Of a stretch of 8,647 bases of DNA, positions 5,982 to 8,647 are shown in pieces (position 1 is the first letter of the stretch; each line of letters starts with the position of its first letter). The notes below the pieces were generated by a model, which saw only the letters and a list, made by a program, of their open reading frames with translations, was not told where the DNA came from and made no database searches. The translations under genes were made by a program, and so were the position numbers. The stretch comes from Bacteroidales bacterium. GTDB lineage: Bacteria > Bacteroidota > Bacteroidia > Bacteroidales > B18-G4. The stretch covers positions 1-8,647 of the forward strand of contig JAGLEK010000039.1 of assembly GCA_023145125.1 (NCBI GenBank). The letters run 5' to 3'.

Positions 5982-7769
5982 ATGAAAAACCTCAGGAATT
6001 TCTGTATCATTGCACATATCGACCATGGCAAAAGCACCCTGGCAGACCGCCTGCTTGAGATCACCGAAACCATTACCGATCGTGACCTTCAGGAACAGGT
6101 GCTTGATGATATGGAACTGGAGAGGGAACGCGGCATCACCATCAAGAGCCACGCCATTCAGATGGAACATGAACATGAGGGCGAAAATTATATCCTCAAT
6201 CTCATCGATACTCCCGGACATGTCGACTTTTCCTATGAGGTTTCCCGTTCCCTGGCAGCATGCGAAGGGGCACTTCTCATCGTTGATGCCGCACAGGGGA
6301 TACAGGCACAGACAATTTCAAATCTTTATCTTGCCATTGACAATGATCTGGAGATCATTCCGGTACTGAATAAGATGGATCTTGAAGCAGCCATGCCTGA
6401 AGATGTTAAGGACCAGATCGTGGACCTGATCGGCTGCGACAGGAATGACATTATTGAGGCCAGTGGCAAGACAGGATACGGTGTTGACAGGATACTGGAA
6501 GATATCATTAGAAAGATCCCTCCGCCAAAGGGTGACCCGGATGCACCACTGCAGGCACTGATCTTTGATTCAGTATTTAACTCATACCGTGGCATCATCG
6601 CCTACATCAGGATCGTGAACGGAACCCTGAAGAAAGGGGAGCTAGTAAAGTTCGTCAACACTGAGAAGGAATATGATGCTGATGAGATCGGAGTACTAAA
6701 GCTCAAGCAAGTAGAAAAGAAACAATTATCTGCGGGTGATGTTGGATATATAATCTCAGGAATAAAATCATCGAAAGAGGTAAAAGTTGGTGATACCATT
6801 ACACACATTAATCGCCCATGTGCTGAAGGCGTCAAAGGTTTTGAAGAAGTGAAACCCATGGTGTTTGCAGGGATCTACCCCGTTGATCCCGATGACTATG
6901 AAGAACTGCGTGCCTCCATTGAGAAGCTGCAGCTCAATGATGCCTCATTGACTTTCATCCCGGAATCGTCCCAAGCTCTGGGTTTTGGGTTCAGGTGCGG
7001 ATTCCTCGGGCTTTTGCATATGGAGATCATACAGGAAAGGCTCGACAGGGAATTCGATATGAATGTGATCACCACAGTGCCCAACGTTTCATACAAGGTG
7101 ATCTCAAAGAAGGGTGAGACCATTGAGGTACATAATCCTTCCGGGTTACCGGATTATAATTATATCGACCATATTGAAGAGCCGTATATCATCGCACAGA
7201 TAATTTCCAAAAATGAATATGTAGGTTCGGTGATGAACCTTTGTATCGAGAAGCGCGGCGCCCTGAAGAACCAGGTATACCTTACCAGCAACCGCGTTGA
7301 AATAACCTTCGAAATGCCGCTTGGTGAGATCGTATTCGATTTTTATGATAAGCTCAAAAGTATATCCAAAGGATATGCATCATTTGATTACCACCAGTCG
7401 GGTTACAAACCTGCTAATCTCGTCAAGTTAGACATCCTGTTGAATGGCGAATCTGTTGATGCCCTTTCAACATTGATCCACCGCGACAATGCCTACGATT
7501 TTGGCAGGCGCATGTGTGTCAAGCTGAAAGAGCTGATCCCACGACAGCAATTCGATATTGCGATACAGGCCGCCATCGGAGCCAAGATCATTGCAAGGGA
7601 AACGGTCAAAGCCGTACGCAAGGATGTTACCGCCAAATGTTACGGCGGCGACATCACCCGTAAAAGAAAGCTTCTCGAAAAACAGAAAAAAGGCAAGAAG
7701 CGTATGAGGCAGGTTGGGAATGTGGAGGTGCCGCAGCAGGCGTTTTTAGCGGTGCTGAAGCTAGACTAG
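5982..7769 (+). CDS. lepA: Elongation factor 4 (LepA), ribosome-associated GTPase
   Basis: At 595 residues this is the normal length. EF-4 binds ribosomes as a translational GTPase; it has been linked to back-translocation, translation under ionic stress and 30S subunit biogenesis. All G motifs are present: P-loop AHIDHGKS (11-18), ERGITIKS (49-56, switch I), DTPGHVDF (76-83, with the catalytic His80), NKMD (130-133) and SGK (161-163). The middle carries EF-G-like domains, with GFRCGFLGLLHMEI in the domain III/V region. The C-terminus has the LepA-specific basic domain (TRKRKLLEKQKKGKKRM) and ends VPQQAFLAVLKLD. That tail and the absence of EF-G domain IV rule out FusA and TypA. The ATG fits the family N-terminus (MKNLRNFCIIAHIDHGKS). 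No Shine-Dalgarno is present, and the -7-like box ends 5 nt upstream. It stands alone, divergent from the GAPDH pair and followed by a hairpin. Confidence 0.98.
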   Translation: MKNLRNFCIIAHIDHGKSTLADRLLEITETITDRDLQEQVLDDMELERERGITIKSHAIQMEHEHEGENYILNLIDTPGHVDFSYEVSRSLAACEGALLIVDAAQGIQAQTISNLYLAIDNDLEIIPVLNKMDLEAAMPEDVKDQIVDLIGCDRNDIIEASGKTGYGVDRILEDIIRKIPPPKGDPDAPLQALIFDSVFNSYRGIIAYIRIVNGTLKKGELVKFVNTEKEYDADEIGVLKLKQVEKKQLSAGDVGYIISGIKSSKEVKVGDTITHINRPCAEGVKGFEEVKPMVFAGIYPVDPDDYEELRASIEKLQLNDASLTFIPESSQALGFGFRCGFLGLLHMEIIQERLDREFDMNVITTVPNVSYKVISKKGETIEVHNPSGLPDYNYIDHIEEPYIIAQIISKNEYVGSVMNLCIEKRGALKNQVYLTSNRVEITFEMPLGEIVFDFYDKLKSISKGYASFDYHQSGYKPANLVKLDILLNGESVDALSTLIHRDNAYDFGRRMCVKLKELIPRQQFDIAIQAAIGAKIIARETVKAVRKDVTAKCYGGDITRKRKLLEKQKKGKKRMRQVGNVEVPQQAFLAVLKLD

Positions 7770-7772
7770 TGT

Positions 7773-7802
7773 ACTTACCCCGAGCTTAAGCCCCGGGTAA
7801 GT
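7773..7802 (+). terminator. Imperfect stem-loop just after lepA, possible terminator
   Basis: ACTTACCC (7773-7780) pairs with GGGTAAGT (7795-7802). Inside is a three-by-three interruption holding one possible G-C pair, then a GCTTAAGC core that can close on a TTAA loop. The hairpin starts 4 nt after the lepA stop. Only a weak T-run (GTAACTTT) follows, so it may be a poor intrinsic terminator, a processing or stability element, or a repetitive palindrome. Confidence 0.55.
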
Positions 7803-7862
7803 GTAACTTTATAAGCCTCAATCCGTCCTATTACAAATCAGGATATTGGGATTATCGGATCA

Positions 7863-8348
7863 ATGACTACCAGGGAATATAATAACTGTGTTGATCAGCA
7901 TGCTGATGGGGTTTACAGGTTTATACTGAAAAACCTTAAGGATGAGCATGATGCGCAGGATGTTGTACAGGATGCCTTTGAAAAACTCTGGGTAAATCAT
8001 AAGAAGCTGGACCCCGGAAAAGCAAAATCATACCTGTTCACCACCGCTTATCATACGATGATCGATCATATCAGGAAGAACAAGCATTCCGGCAGCATTG
8101 AGGATATCCCGGAAACAAGCAACGAAACATTTCGTGATTATTCCGACCTGAAAGAAGTGCTGGATGAAGCATTGGCGAAATTAAATGAAGTACAACGCTC
8201 GGTGGTCCTGCTCAGAGATTATGAAGGATATTCATACCATGAGATCGGCGAGATAACGGGACTGAATGAATCACAGGTGAAAGTATATTTATACAGGGCA
8301 AGGGTGTACCTGAAAAATTATATTGTAAGCCCTGAACATGTAATATAG
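7863..8348 (+). CDS. ECF-type RNA polymerase sigma factor (sigma-70 family)
   Basis: This 161-residue protein has the two-domain ECF plan. Region 2 spans about 14-75, with the DAQDVVQDAFEKLW helix (30-43, core-binding region 2.1/2.2) and KSYLFTTAYHTMIDHIRKNK (56-75) for -10 recognition. A polar linker (76-98) follows. Region 4 spans about 103-153, with LNEVQRSVVLLRDYEGYSYHEIGEI and a helix-turn-helix at GLNESQVKVYLYRARVYL for -35 recognition. There is no region 1.1 or 3. Such factors redirect RNA polymerase to stress or surface-function regulons and are usually held by an anti-sigma factor. The start lies 93 nt after lepA, beyond the hairpin; no Shine-Dalgarno or clear promoter is seen. The stop TAG directly abuts the ATG of the next gene, which suggests coupled translation of a cognate partner. 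The target regulon is not identifiable. Confidence 0.95.
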   Translation: MTTREYNNCVDQHADGVYRFILKNLKDEHDAQDVVQDAFEKLWVNHKKLDPGKAKSYLFTTAYHTMIDHIRKNKHSGSIEDIPETSNETFRDYSDLKEVLDEALAKLNEVQRSVVLLRDYEGYSYHEIGEITGLNESQVKVYLYRARVYLKNYIVSPEHVI

Positions 8349-8647
8349 ATGGCCATAAAGCAACATAACGGGGACTCAAATGAGGATATGGTTTTTAAAC
8401 CGGATCTTGATATTACATTTAAGCATAAATCATCTATCAAGCGTTCAGAAAAGATTGGTATCTCCCTGGAAAATGAAAAAGCCATTGCCATGTTCGAAGG
8501 CGATGCAGCTTCAGCCGACACTCCATCCGGTCTGGCAGCGATCTACTCCGGAACAAGGTTGCAAGCTGATCGGAATATTGTTTATCCGGACCCGGAATCC
8601 CTGAAGAAGAGGGTCGCGATCATTCCTGTATCCCTGCAATACGCAGC
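8349..8647 (+). CDS. Hypothetical protein, likely partner of the ECF sigma factor (partial, C-terminus off the right edge)
   Basis: The frame opens at the ATG immediately after the sigma-factor stop codon and stays open to the window end (99 full codons). The visible part is hydrophilic and charged, with a basic patch KHKSSIKRSEK (25-35), a Gly/Ser/Ala-rich stretch near 51-68 and, at the very end, KKRVAIIPVSLQYAA (86-100), which begins to turn hydrophobic and could lead into a membrane helix. I do not recognise the family, and no zinc-binding anti-sigma (HxxxCxxC) motif is visible. Zero spacing to a sigma gene, as is common for sigma/anti-sigma pairs, suggests a membrane-bound anti-sigma or regulatory partner. 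That is inference from position. An unrelated small-operon protein remains possible. Confidence 0.72.
   Translation, partial: MAIKQHNGDSNEDMVFKPDLDITFKHKSSIKRSEKIGISLENEKAIAMFEGDAASADTPSGLAAIYSGTRLQADRNIVYPDPESLKKRVAIIPVSLQYA

Noticed and set aside
5982..7769. EF-G (FusA) or TypA instead of LepA
   Set aside because: Length 595, the LepA-type N-terminus and the basic LepA-specific C-terminal domain fit only EF-4.

Overview
The window looks like a piece of a Bacteroidota (Bacteroidetes) chromosome. Start codons mostly lack Shine-Dalgarno sequences, matches to the Bacteroidota -7 promoter motif TAnnTTTG lie upstream of several genes, intergenic DNA is AT-rich, and the proteins (LepA, type I GAPDH, an ECF sigma factor with an abutting partner gene) fit that phylum. 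I cannot name the species from sequence alone.

Layout. (1) 1-3650 is an AT-rich accessory block. It holds a leftward, edge-truncated membrane-anchored SGNH/GDSL-like protein and, divergent from it, a rightward three-gene unit: a NodU/CmcH/SxtI-type carbamoyltransferase, a 49-residue DUF5989 (SxtK-like) membrane peptide and an SxtJ-family membrane protein. This set resembles the sxtI/sxtJ/sxtK trio of saxitoxin clusters, which also occurs in surface-glycan and secondary-metabolite loci. A plausible job is carbamoylation of a cell-envelope or secreted product. (2) 3651-3727 is an in-phase array of eleven 7-bp units that fills nearly all of the gap between two converging transcription units. (3) 3733-5756 is a leftward, ATGA-overlapping pair: a canonical phosphorylating GAPDH, preceded by a full-length GAPDH paralogue that has lost the catalytic cysteine and several other active-site residues. 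(4) 5982-7769 is lepA (EF-4), with a -7-like box so close to its ATG that the message may be leaderless. An imperfect 30-nt hairpin follows it. (5) 7863 to the right edge is an ECF-type sigma factor whose stop codon abuts the start of a partner gene cut by the window end.

The most interesting items are the apparent GAPDH pseudoenzyme co-translated with an intact GAPDH, which suggests a regulatory or hetero-oligomeric subunit, and the carbamoyltransferase-DUF5989-SxtJ cassette, whose two small membrane proteins have no established function. The heptamer array sits exactly where base composition changes between the accessory block and the housekeeping block.
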